NCBI GenBank assembly: GCA_035222895.1
Contig: JAVYIG010000311.1
Location: 246,501-310,500, forward strand
DNA from: Strongylocentrotus droebachiensis
Lineage: Eukaryota; Echinodermata; Echinoidea; Camarodonta; Strongylocentrotidae
Length of the DNA stretch: 64,000 nt
Direction of reading: 5' to 3'
Positions within the stretch are counted from its first letter, which is position 1. The number at the start of each line of letters is the position of its first letter. The notes beneath the pieces were generated by a model that had not been told where the DNA came from, did not search any database, and saw nothing but the letters and a program-made list of their open reading frames with translations. Shown here piece by piece: positions 24,401 to 36,400 of this stretch. Both the position numbers and the translations under genes were made by a program.

Positions 24401-27400
24401 TCTTTCTCAAATAATTTAATGAAACGTCAAAGCTTCCGAGCTTCGGGCGGGAGGGGGGCAAACTGAATTCAGACAATGATTAAGAGTCGAGAATGGTACA
24501 ACGAATCGTCTTCTTTCGGGAAGGGGGCAAACTGAATTCAGACAATGATTAAAAGTCGAGAATGGTACAACAAATCGTCTTCTTTCGGGAGGGGGGAAAA
24601 CTGAATTCAGACAATGATTAAGAGACGAGAATGGTACAACGAATCGTCTTCTTTCTTTAATAATTTAATGAAACATCAGAGCTTCAGCGCTACGCGCGGA
24701 GGAAGGGGAACTTAATTCAAACAAGGATTAAGAGTCGAGAATGGTACAACGACTCGCCTTCTTTCTCTAGTAATCTAATGGAACGTCAAAGCTTTCGGGA
24801 GGGGGGAAACTCTATGTGAGCTCTGTAAGTGATTCGCACACTTCGCGTGCTCACTACCGCCCCCCCTTAAATAAAAACCTGGCTACGCGCTTGCCGAGCA
24901 GTCTAAGGCGGTGGTTCGGGTCGCAATCTACATTTGTACGGATGGGTTCGTATCCCGCCCCGACAAAACTTTTTTTAAATTTTGTTTTTAAATGTCAAAA
25001 TCGGGGGTGCGGCCTATGCGGCCTTATCGCCGGCAAATACGGTACTTTCCATTTACAGTTGACTACATGTATGTGCGAATATATTACGATACATCAGGAC
25101 CCTGTCTTATAAAGAGTTGCAACTGATCAGAATGTTCTTGGTAGAACTAATTCATCTACATACTCCAGTCAGTATACAAATAATACACGTCAGTGAGGGC
25201 ATTAGTAAGAATTACCCACACAAGGTACCTTTGGAACAGTCTAATACGCCCGAGGTGGTAGCTGAGGGTGTTTGGACTGTTTTGAAGGTACCGAGTGTGG
25301 GTAATTTTACTAATGCCCGAACAAAATGATGTGTATTATTTGTTTTAAAAGATTATGTTTTATTTGTTTTATAAAAGTTTTATAACATGATTTTACTAAT
25401 GACTGGTCATTAACCAAATTACGTGTTAGGCAAACTAAATGCCTGGTCATGTGTACTCTTTCAACCAATCATTTGATTAGGATCCATGTCATCATCTTAT
25501 AACAAACGATAACTCACCTTATTGTACTGGGCAAAGTAGTTCTCCACAATGGTCACTCGAGCACAATGGTCAAGATGACCGAGCTCCAGGAACTGAATGG
25601 AGGGTACCTTGGCTTGAATGTCCTTCATTTTGTACTCCTCTAAGACGAGGCTGAACACCATGTAGACCTTGCCCTCTAGGGCATCGGGAATCCAGTCCGA
25701 CCAGTTAGCATCATCGAGTTCTAGCTAGAAAGGTTTAACAAAATTTGTAGATCGATTTCAAGGTTGCTCAAAGAAAACCAAGTCATATCCTTTCTCATTC
25801 AATGTACCGTAATTCTCTGTGTATAAGACACACTCTTTCCTGCCGAAAAAAAAATTCAAAAGTTGGGGGTGCGTCTTAAACACAGGTACAGGATATTTTG
25901 AGTCCTCAAAATGCAACTTTCTAGTGGTTTTCGACCATCTCTGTGTCTCAACGTAAATAACATAATGAATTTCTGTTTGGACTCAAAGGAAAATGTGTCT
26001 GTCATCTTTAGTTTTATAAACGACATTGTATTTGTGACAAGTTCACAAGCACAAATCGGTGCCTTCATTTCTGCCTCGTAGTAAAATGAAGGTTTTCTAA
26101 CGTACTACGGTATCTGCTAAAAGTAGGGGTGCGTCTTTAATACACAGAAGGGGGGTGGGCTTCTAAGGCCCTCCACCTATGATCTCGGCCGTGAAAAGAC
26201 CTATCGCCGCAAAAATGTGCAAGCATGTCAAGTGAAGTGTATAGAATACTATGGTAATTTCAATTTTTTTTTAAATTAACTCATTTGCATATTTAGGGTA
26301 ATTTATGCAAATATGGTAATAACATTCACATTTTTATCCATAAATCATATATTCTTCATATTTAAACATTAATTTTCACTACATATATTATTTAGACCAT
26401 TTGGTATAATAATACAGCCAAAAAATTGGAAGAGCCAGGTTATTCCTTATGTTATCTATTGTTTTGATAATTTCTTATGTATTTCTTTGTTTTTTTTAAC
26501 TTATGTATTTTATTGTTTTTGTTGTTTTATTTCATTTTCAACTATAATTCAACTATTTTGTCCCCAAAATAAACACCTAAACTATAAACAAGACCAAATA
26601 ACCAATGTTTTATCTCTTTATTTGAAAATGAGATTTCCATTTGTTTTGTACACAAATCACAAAAAACAGCAATTTCCGCGCTGACATGCAAAGACAAAAG
26701 GACACGTAACTTTGTAATGGTAGGTCCGATTTTCGAACAATTTCTATCAAAAGATGCGCAAGACTCGAAAGAAAAAAAGTCACAAAATTTCAGTGCAAGA
26801 TTTTCTTGCGTTAAAAAATTATCGCGAAAAAATGTCGAGGGGGGGGGGGCTTCTAGATAGGGTTAAGTTGATTTTACCTGAGTTAAGTCATCAATGGCGA
26901 TGAGAAGCTGCTTGCCTTCCTCTGTGTACTCCTTGAGAAGAGTTCTACTTAACTTGACAACATTCTCCGTACACATCTCCTTCAAGTTACACATTCTTTC
27001 ATCTGAAGTGCGGAAATAATTAAATTGTATTGTAACATCAAGCAGTGTCTAAAGGTTCATTTCATTGTTGCCAACTGACCTTGGCTAGATCTAAACTTAA
27101 TCTGATACATGTATGTCTTAAAATTGAATGTTGAACTGATCTGATCTGACATGAAATGATCTAAATTAAATGGAATTGAACTATTCAACTAACTGAGCCT
27201 GAAATTGTATATACTGTAACTTAATTGAGTTTCTCCTTCTGGAGAATGGAGAAAAAAAAGGAAAACTTGAGCATTTCAAGAGTTGCTAACGAGAACTGAA
27301 TAGGACACCCCTTACCTTCACAGGGTGCCAAATAGCGACACAACCTAGCCAGCATCTTAGTCAGATTGAGGCTTTCCCCACTGCACCCAACAAGGTGAAA

Positions 27401-30400
27401 GAACACATTCAGTCCAGCCTGTGATTTCAAAGTTATGGAAAGTGAGAACAGCTTTAATTATCAAGGATATCATTCAACTTCAGCATTCTTTTACTAGAGA
27501 AGGATAAAAAGAAGAAAAACAACAGAAAGAGAGAGAGTTGAAAGGGGGCACCATAGTTTTGCTCTACATTGTATACCAAATTTAAAACTAGTAAAGTCTA
27601 ATTAATTTCATTAGTGTTCTACAGTAAATACCTCAAAGCTTCATAAACATTTTGTTTGCAATCCAAAAAGTTTCACGTCCCAATGAGAGCAACTTGCGAC
27701 AAAGAGTGAGAATTGCTGTTATATTTACCAAATCAAGAAGTGTCATGAATGAGAATCTCTATAATAATAATAATAATATTTAATTTTTATATAGCGCTTA
27801 ATACAAATGTCTCTAAGCGCTTTACAAATATACTATTACCCCGGTCATTGGATTCAGTGCTTGCCCGCACACACTGTGTGCACAATCTCCCCTTCCTCTA
27901 GTACTCCCTACTTCTCCCCCTACCCCTCACAAAATGGTGACATCTTTTTTATCCTGGCTGATAAACTTTGGTATTGGTATTTATTTTTAAAAATCAGCAT
28001 GTTAGCCCAAGGGCTGAATTACATGGAGTTTCCAAAGTATAATGCGAAAAAAAATGTTTTACAAATCTATACATATATCATATTCACGCAATAATATGAA
28101 GAAGAAAAATAGAGGGTGGGAGTAAGAGAGAGAAAGAGAGAGAGACAGAGAGAGACAGAGAAAGGGAGAGACGAAACAAAAAGGAGAGAAAAGGAAAACG
28201 ATATAGATGCAGAAGTGTGACAGTCTAGATGAAGAGATTACAAATTACATTTATAATAATTTTGGAATCAAGCAATATATAATTTTAATACTGCACCTGT
28301 TTAGCTTCCACAATGAATCTAGCCATCAAAGAGGACTTCCCCTGGCCGGACTGGGCTACCACGGCAACGGGAGAATGGGAATTCTTCTCCTTCGTTTCAC
28401 TTTCATCCTGATCCTTCTTCTTCTCACCACCTCCCTCTTCATCCTTCTTCTCTCCTGCTTCTTCACCTTGGAATTCAAAACAAGGACATGATAACAGGAA
28501 GGGAGAAATAATTAAACTCCCTCCTCCAATTTAAAAAACTTAAAGGCATTGTTTAACAATGTTAAATCTGAGATACATGGCCCTATGTGTTATCAGTGTC
28601 TGTGATATGGTGTAATATTGAAGCCCTGAAAAAATTGCGCTTCAAAATGATCATGAAGTGCCTCAAAAAAGTACTCATTTTCCCCAATAGGCCGTAGTGT
28701 TATGAAAACCGTTAGGAAAACGCAAAATTTGGTTTTGATTTCCAATCATAAATATCTTGAAGCTAAAGATATGCATGTGAAGCATGTTTGCTCAGTGGTA
28801 GAGCAGTGGTCTTGGTACTGTTAGATCTAGGGTTCGAAACCAAGTGGATGCGCTAGTGCCCTTTGGTAAGGCATTTGAATCCTCATTACCAAGTCCCTCA
28901 GAGAGGAGTTATAGAGGTCGGTCCCCTGGTTGCTTACTTACAAGCATACACATGCTTTCTTAGCAGTCAGGTATAACCAAACAACCAACCAACCAGCTAT
29001 GTACCTATCGTTGTCATATTTCCATGATATCATCACGAATCGTTATATCTAAAAAGTGCTTCTGTTCATCTAAATCAAAATACTATGCCAGGAAGAAGGA
29101 AAGTTTTGTAAATTACATTAAGCCATGTTATAAATAACCTGTTGTTTTTCTCCCATCTTTGAAACTCGTCTGTTAATAACTGAATTCCTAGTAAAATGGC
29201 CTTTAGGTTGTCAACATCAAAAACATAAACAGAATCACAATGCCCATGTACTTCATTTTAATTGTGACATGTGACATTCCTGCACATGACTTCAAAGAAA
29301 ATAACAAGTCATCATCATTTAAAAATCCTCCTTCATGGATTAATTTATTTCATCAGATTATTGTTTTGGCATAACATATTCATCATTATAAAATGATGTA
29401 TAAAGTGAACAGGTACCAATTACCGGTACAAAGATTATTACATGCAGGTATAAATTAACATGTCCATATTAAAAGCAAACAAAACAAGCAAAATCATTAT
29501 GTTAACTCACTTTTCTCTGGATAGAATCTTTTCTGCCATTGCTCAGCCAAGCTTTCGGTGGAGTAGTCTCCTGCCCCAGTCACATAGTCCTGTAAATACT
29601 TGATCTCCCTTTCCCTGCCATAGATCAACTGACCCTTGTGACCCAGAAACAGAGTCTGTCGATCATTCTCTGTTAAGAAAAAAAGTGGAAAAAAATGAAG
29701 CTATAAAACAATATCAAAATCAGAATGACGAGTATCAATGAACATGTCTTGAAACTAGCTTGTCACAATATCTTTAGACTCGGCATTACATGTATTAGAT
29801 GAAGAAAACAAAACTTGTCCTTTCTTTTATGTACATTTAATGGGAACCACTATTTCTATCAATAACTGATAATGTTGGTAAGATTAGAACCCAATATCTA
29901 ACACTAACAACATGAAAATGTCCCTTGCTATAATGCCATCTGAAAAATGGTTGGAATGCTTTCTAGATCTACATGTTGTTAGAGCCAATTCAAGGTGTAA
30001 TGTTTCTAAATTATATATAGATCCTGCGTCTCTCAGCTTGTCTTTGCTGTCAAGGACCTCGCCAAAACCATCAATGACAGAGAACAATGGGACATAGTAC
30101 TCCTTGATTTCTCCAAAGCATTTGACAAGGTTCCCCATGGAAGGCTGTTACACAAGCTCCAATTATATGGAATCCGGGAACACACACACGCATGGGTTTC
30201 TGACTTCCTGAGTAACAGGACCCAAAAGCTTGTACTGGAAGGATCCATCTCCAACACCAGCCAAGTAACATCTGGCGTCCCGCAAGATATCGGCCCAATG
30301 CTGTTTCTCCTCTTCATCAACGATCTGCCAGAGTACCTCTCTCCCCAAACTCAACAGTCAGGCTCTTCGCTGATGATTGGATGCTATACAACAACATCAA

Positions 30401-33400
30401 GACAGAGGAAGATGCCCTAAGTTTCCAAGAGGATATTGACTCGCTCCTACGCTGGGAGCGTGATTGGCTGATGGAATTCGCCCCACAGAAATGTCACAAA
30501 TAAACGCAAAACCATCATCAAATCCTATTCCATCCACGGACAGACCCTAAATGACAAAAATACAGCAAAGTGTCTAAGTGTTGAGTTGCAGAAGAACCTC
30601 AGCTGGAATCAACACATCAACACTGTCACCAAAGAGGCCAACTCCACCCGCGCCTTTCTTCAATGGAATATCCGACCATGTCCTAGAAAGGTTAAAGAAC
30701 TGTGCTACAATACTCTCCTTTCAACCAATCATGGAGTATGCTAAGGCTGTGCATAAGCGTGTACTTGAATACACGCCAAGGATTACAGGCGGATACTCGA
30801 GTACTCGGCCGCCATTTAAAAAAAAATTGGGGGTAATATTTAGCTAGCCTTTATTTTGGTGATTTTACTCGCACAGATATTAAAGCGTGAGTAGGTATGG
30901 TCCTGACTTTTTTTTCGAAGCCGACGCTCCGATAAAAATAATGAAATAGAACTAGACCTAGTCTAGATCTAGAATCTTTAGTCCAGACCCTCTCTAGTCT
31001 ATAAGAAATTTCAGTATTGCACACCATAAATAATTATCATAAGCCCATACACGCCAGCTATTCCCCACTAGTCAACATGTTCGAAACGTTGAGCCACTCC
31101 TACTACCGATCCTCTCCAACCTGCGCTATAGTTCTCTTTAGAACTATAAGCTCAAGAAAGTTTACCAACAGTCCTTTTCAGGACTACACACTCTCTCAAG
31201 AAAGAAAGATTACAGACAGTCGTTTTCAGGACTCCCCAATCATCCCCCCTCTCTCACATGGTGCAACCATAAGCCTACTGTATTATCATGACTGTTAATA
31301 AAGTTATATGAAAATTGTTTTTTTGCAGGAAACTGATCCAAAGTCTATAAGTACCTTGTTGTTCTGCTGTGAGCTCCGCAGCATCTTTAGGGTATTTCCG
31401 GTCGATGGCCATCTTGACGTAATCCAAGACGCCCTGCCCGAATTTCTCCAATCCAACAAGCTTAATCTGAAATATAAAAAATAATAATAATCATGGAATA
31501 TGAAGGGTTAATGTAGGCAGGCATACATGCAAGGAAAGATTGCATTTAGGGCCCATTTACAGGTAGATGAACATATCAATACTACTCAAAATTTTGGTGT
31601 GAAAAATCTTCTATGAACTGTACATTTGAGTACATATCGTATTTATTTCTTTTCACAGATTTCAATAAAAAATTATAAATAAACCTCAAGGATTACAAAT
31701 GTTCATATTTATATGATTTGTCCTTAAAAAGCAACCTAAGTAGAGGTGTCATGGTTTAGTCAATACATGACCTTGGATCGCATGGTATGCAGTTTGAGCC
31801 CCGCCGCAGCACTAATGTCTTTCGGCAAGATATTAATCTACATTTGCCACACTCCATCCAGGTAAGGTAAATGGTAACTTGGCAATTTTAAAAATCCTTG
31901 AATGCTTAAAGGTAATACAAAGTTTTGGGAAATTTTGAAAAATTTGGTGGATAGAGATTCTTTACAATTTTGATATATTTGGATGCCCCTGTGGATGTAT
32001 TATAAGCACTAGAAAAATTAGCCCCTTAATCACTTTTGCTTTCGAGAAAAATTGAATATAAAAATTTACCCGTGCTCCCGGTAAATTTTGATAAATTTCA
32101 AATAGCGCCTACGGCCGTACAATGGTAGCTGCGACCATGAAAATCTCAGAATATGTAGTTGTGATATATAATTTCCAGACAGGAATAGCTAATCGGTCGA
32201 TTTTAGTCAAGAAACATTGTTTTATAGCTTAATTAATATCTTGACCTTGTGAGGGAGCTTTACAACATAAAGAGTTTATTATTTCCAGTTTCATAACTTT
32301 ATACTCGATTTCAACCGCAACAACGATCACTGAATATTGTAGGATCGCATATGCTTCCAATATGTTCATTTGAACCAAATTCATGACCCCATACCAAAAC
32401 TTTGCATTACCTTTAAGCGCATTATTGTCGTGGCTCTGCTAAAGCAGGGGTAATGATATAATTACAGGGCTCTCGGGGAGAACAGTATAAATTCTTATGA
32501 GGCTACCTTGGGTGAACAAGACATTATTATTATTATTGTTGTTGTTATTATTGTTATACCCTGCCAATCTTTCATACCAGCATCTAGGTGTTTGATAGTA
32601 TCAATTACACTGAACAGGAAGTATACTTACAGAGCTTGTTTCTGTTGGGTCATATTGACAGGTGTAAGTGTATGCTTGATCTGGAAACCTGGAGGCCAAC
32701 TTCGTCCTCAATCTCTGTGAATCGATGGAGAAAAAAAAAGTTGTTATTATTATTATTATTTATTATTCATTTGGCATTTCAAACATACAATAGAAGGTAC
32801 AATAGAATGGCACATAGATACAAAGTATGAAAGAATAAAATTGGCTTCCCCTGCTACACCTCCCGAAATTGCCAGGAAGAAAAAAAGGCATGTGAAATTC
32901 CTATAACCTGTAAGTCTTTTCTTCTGACTCCAGGAAATGCAGCAGGGGATAACGGTACCTAAAATATCATACATAATCAGATTAAAAACAGACAAAAACA
33001 ACAACTTATTGATGACAATGCATAAACTTAAGCTCGATAAATTGCAATATGTTATCTTGGGTGTCATGCACTGGCATGTCTGTCTAAGTGAAGCAAAAAA
33101 GAAAAGTAAATAGCAGGAATTGAAAAACAGTTATTATGTTCCACTTCAGAAAAAGTGAAAAATTAATGAAGCAATGCACTGCATTTTCAACGTTGGCAGT
33201 TGATTCATCACTAAAGAAGACAAATAAGAAGTTAAATAACTGAATATAAGGACATTGTTTCATAACTGATTCATAACATCTTTGCAATTAACTGTAAATC
33301 TAAGTATATCATGAGCTCTTGTAGCGCAGTAGAATATATACTTAATGTTGGATAGTTTAGATGCGCACTATAATATGTATTTTTATTATTATAACTCCCC

Positions 33401-36400
33401 CTCTCAAAACACACATACACTTACATCAATCTGTCGAAGACCGAGATCTGTGGGGTCGGCGAACTTTGCCCTCACATCGTCTGGCATATCCTCCACCTCT
33501 CGCAGGAAGAACGCTGCATTGCGGTTGCAGAATCGGTAGGCCCCGTGCAGGATCTCCATGTGGGTGATAGAGCTGTTGCCGACCCACTCGTACTTCTTGG
33601 CAATGTCCTCAGGAACGTCATCTTTGGTAGGAACCCAGCCGTATCTGAATTCAGGATATAAAGCAGAAATAATAATAATAATAATACACAACATTTATTA
33701 GATGCTGCTTGTAAGTGTCGGCTTGCATGGTGATGTAAATATACAGTAGGCTTGCGGGTGCACCATGTGAGAGAGAGAGGGAGGATTGAGGAGTCCTGAA
33801 AAGGACTCTCGGTAATCTTTCTTGAGGGTTTGTTAGTCCTGAAAAGGACTGTTGCTATAGTCTTGAAAAAGACTGTTGGTTATCTTTCTTAGCTTATAGT
33901 TCTAAGGAGAACTATAGCGCTTGGAGAGAATGAGTGGCGGGAGTGGCTCGAGGTACAGTGGAACAGTCCTAGGCGCTAAATACAAGTGTTTTAATTAAAG
34001 CGCACTATTGACTGACTTAAAACTTATAATAAACACACAAATTATAAATCTGTTCTTTATTCAATAAATCATGCATATATATACAGTGTATATAATAATA
34101 CAAAATAAAACAATAAATAAAAAAAAGGGAAAAAGGATATTGAAGTGACAGGCATAATTATCAGTCTATACACTAAATTTCTTTTTGTATATGAAAACAG
34201 ATCCACATTTGGGTTCAGAAGCTCACTTAATTGTCACAAAGCTCACGTACCAAAAATGTTATCATTCACAACGGCTTGTTCTCTTTATTTTCATTATTTT
34301 ATGCAATTCTCTGCAAGATGTCAAATTTTACATGTGACACTTATGCATACATGTACATATACAGTCAAGCCTGCTTTAGCGACCACCTTTCTAGAAAGAC
34401 CATGCACCTGTCTATGTAGACCACATTTTATGTTTCCCTTGAGCAGTCTTTAAATATACAGGTTTCACTGTACATATACATGTACATGTATATCATCCAT
34501 GACTGAAAAATCTCTTGATATGACAATGACAATTTGACAAATGGTGATGGTAGCGGAACGCTACATCATTCAAGATATTCATTACTGGATGTAATATGGG
34601 GACAAAATTAAAAGCATTTGTCATACGGGATCGCACAGAGTCTCCAATTTACATCATTTTAAAAACATATACATGTATACATAAATCAATATGATTTTCA
34701 AAAGAGAGAAATAATTACAACTTTGAGTCTAAAAATTAAACATCAAAATGTAAATTTTCTCACTTTTCCTGTCTTTTCACCCTGTATTTTAAAGAAGTAT
34801 GATTGTCTTTTAAATATTGATAAAATGGTAAACGTACTGAAGAGCACGAGAATAACTCTTCATAATCTCGATCCCGGACCTTTAGACATGTTTTTGTAAT
34901 ATCTTTCTACATGTACATTATTATTAGTCTTTTAATGAAAAGATGGAGGAGATCAAGAGGATCATTTCCTGAGCTTTCTCTCACCTTTCATCCACTATTC
35001 TCAGGAAGTTGTTTCAATGACATTTTGACTTGTAACTGCATTCTCTAATTACCACAGGATTGATACAGAAACCACATACTTCCTGCCTCTGGCTTAAGAC
35101 GAGGTTCATAGAAAGGAAATCCGACCTACCATTTACGGATCTTAAAAACCTCATCAACACCATACAGGATAAATGATATTTCCTATCTTTTAATTCAGGA
35201 TTAGGTAAAGGTGCTTCAACTCCAAAAGCTGATTACCCAGGATGTAGCTTTCCCTCAAATTCAAACTAGCCTCTATTGTTGTTGTTGATGAGAGTTCAAA
35301 TATCAGAAATTTAGTACATGTAGGTAGGATTTTCGCTGAATTAAGAACCTCATCTTAAGCCAAAGACAGGAGCTAGGTGGTTTCTGTATCAAACCTGTGG
35401 AATTAAGAATGCAATACCGTTAGTCAAAATTTCAAATGAAACAGCTTCCTGAGAAAACTGGGTGAAAGGTGAGGGAAAGCTCAGGAAATCCTCTTGATCT
35501 CCTCTATATTTTCATTGCAAAAAATCTACATGTAGATAAATGGAAAAACAAAGGTCATTTGTAAGGTATGATTTGTTACAGTTTGTATAATAAGGATCTA
35601 ATTTTTCCCGGTATAGCCCAAAAGAAGGATTTCCTCTCTTTTATTCAATCTGTATTAAAGCTTTTCTCTCTTTTATTTCATCATCAAACAGATTCTTTTT
35701 CTTTTTCAATTCAGTGGTCAAATTTCATATTTCCCAATATGTACAGTTAGCCATCACTAACATTTTACAGAGTATGCTAAGCATCAACCACACCCAGCAA
35801 CTTCAGAAAGAATGATTTAATCTCTTTTATTATCATCAGTAACAAGATTTAATTTCATTGGTAAGCTTAAAAGGGGAGTCCACTCCAAAAATAACTTACT
35901 TTCAATAGAAGCAGAAAAATCAGACAAACTTTTTTTGATTGGTTTGTCTGATTTTTCTGCTTCTATTGAAAGAAAGTTATTTTTGGAGTGGACTTGTAGT
36001 AGGGTATAGCCACTGTTCAAATATCAGCATTTCCTGACCTGTGGCCGAGCATGTTAAGAAAGAACGGTTCTCCCTCCGTATCCTCATGGCATCTGTCGAT
36101 TTCCTCCATACAGGTGCAGAGAACCGTCCTGGTGGTCGAGTCCCTGGGCACACCCCATCTCAGGTCGCACTCGATGAAGTGGATATGTCGCTTCTCACAC
36201 CACTCTTTGAGCTCAGGAAACACCTAGAGTTCCGAATAGAATTGTATAATATGATGATCGTGAAATATGATAATGATCATATTAAACACTGATGATGCTG
36301 ATTGTTATATCAATAGTATGTACAAAACCAACAACAACTGCAGCAGCTGCAACAAGGACGATATACATATTATATATATTTTCCACTTTATATAATGCGT

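Larger units (their letters stand above)
23577..25044. mobile_element. outer TIR element (TACCGTATTTGCC ends) carrying a tRNA-like sequence
   Basis: The left end TACCGTATTTGCCAGCG and the right end CGCCGGCAAATACGGTA are near-inverse, followed inward by GGCC and GCGGCC words. Nested inside are a tRNA-like sequence and, within that, a hAT-like element. Confidence 0.7.
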
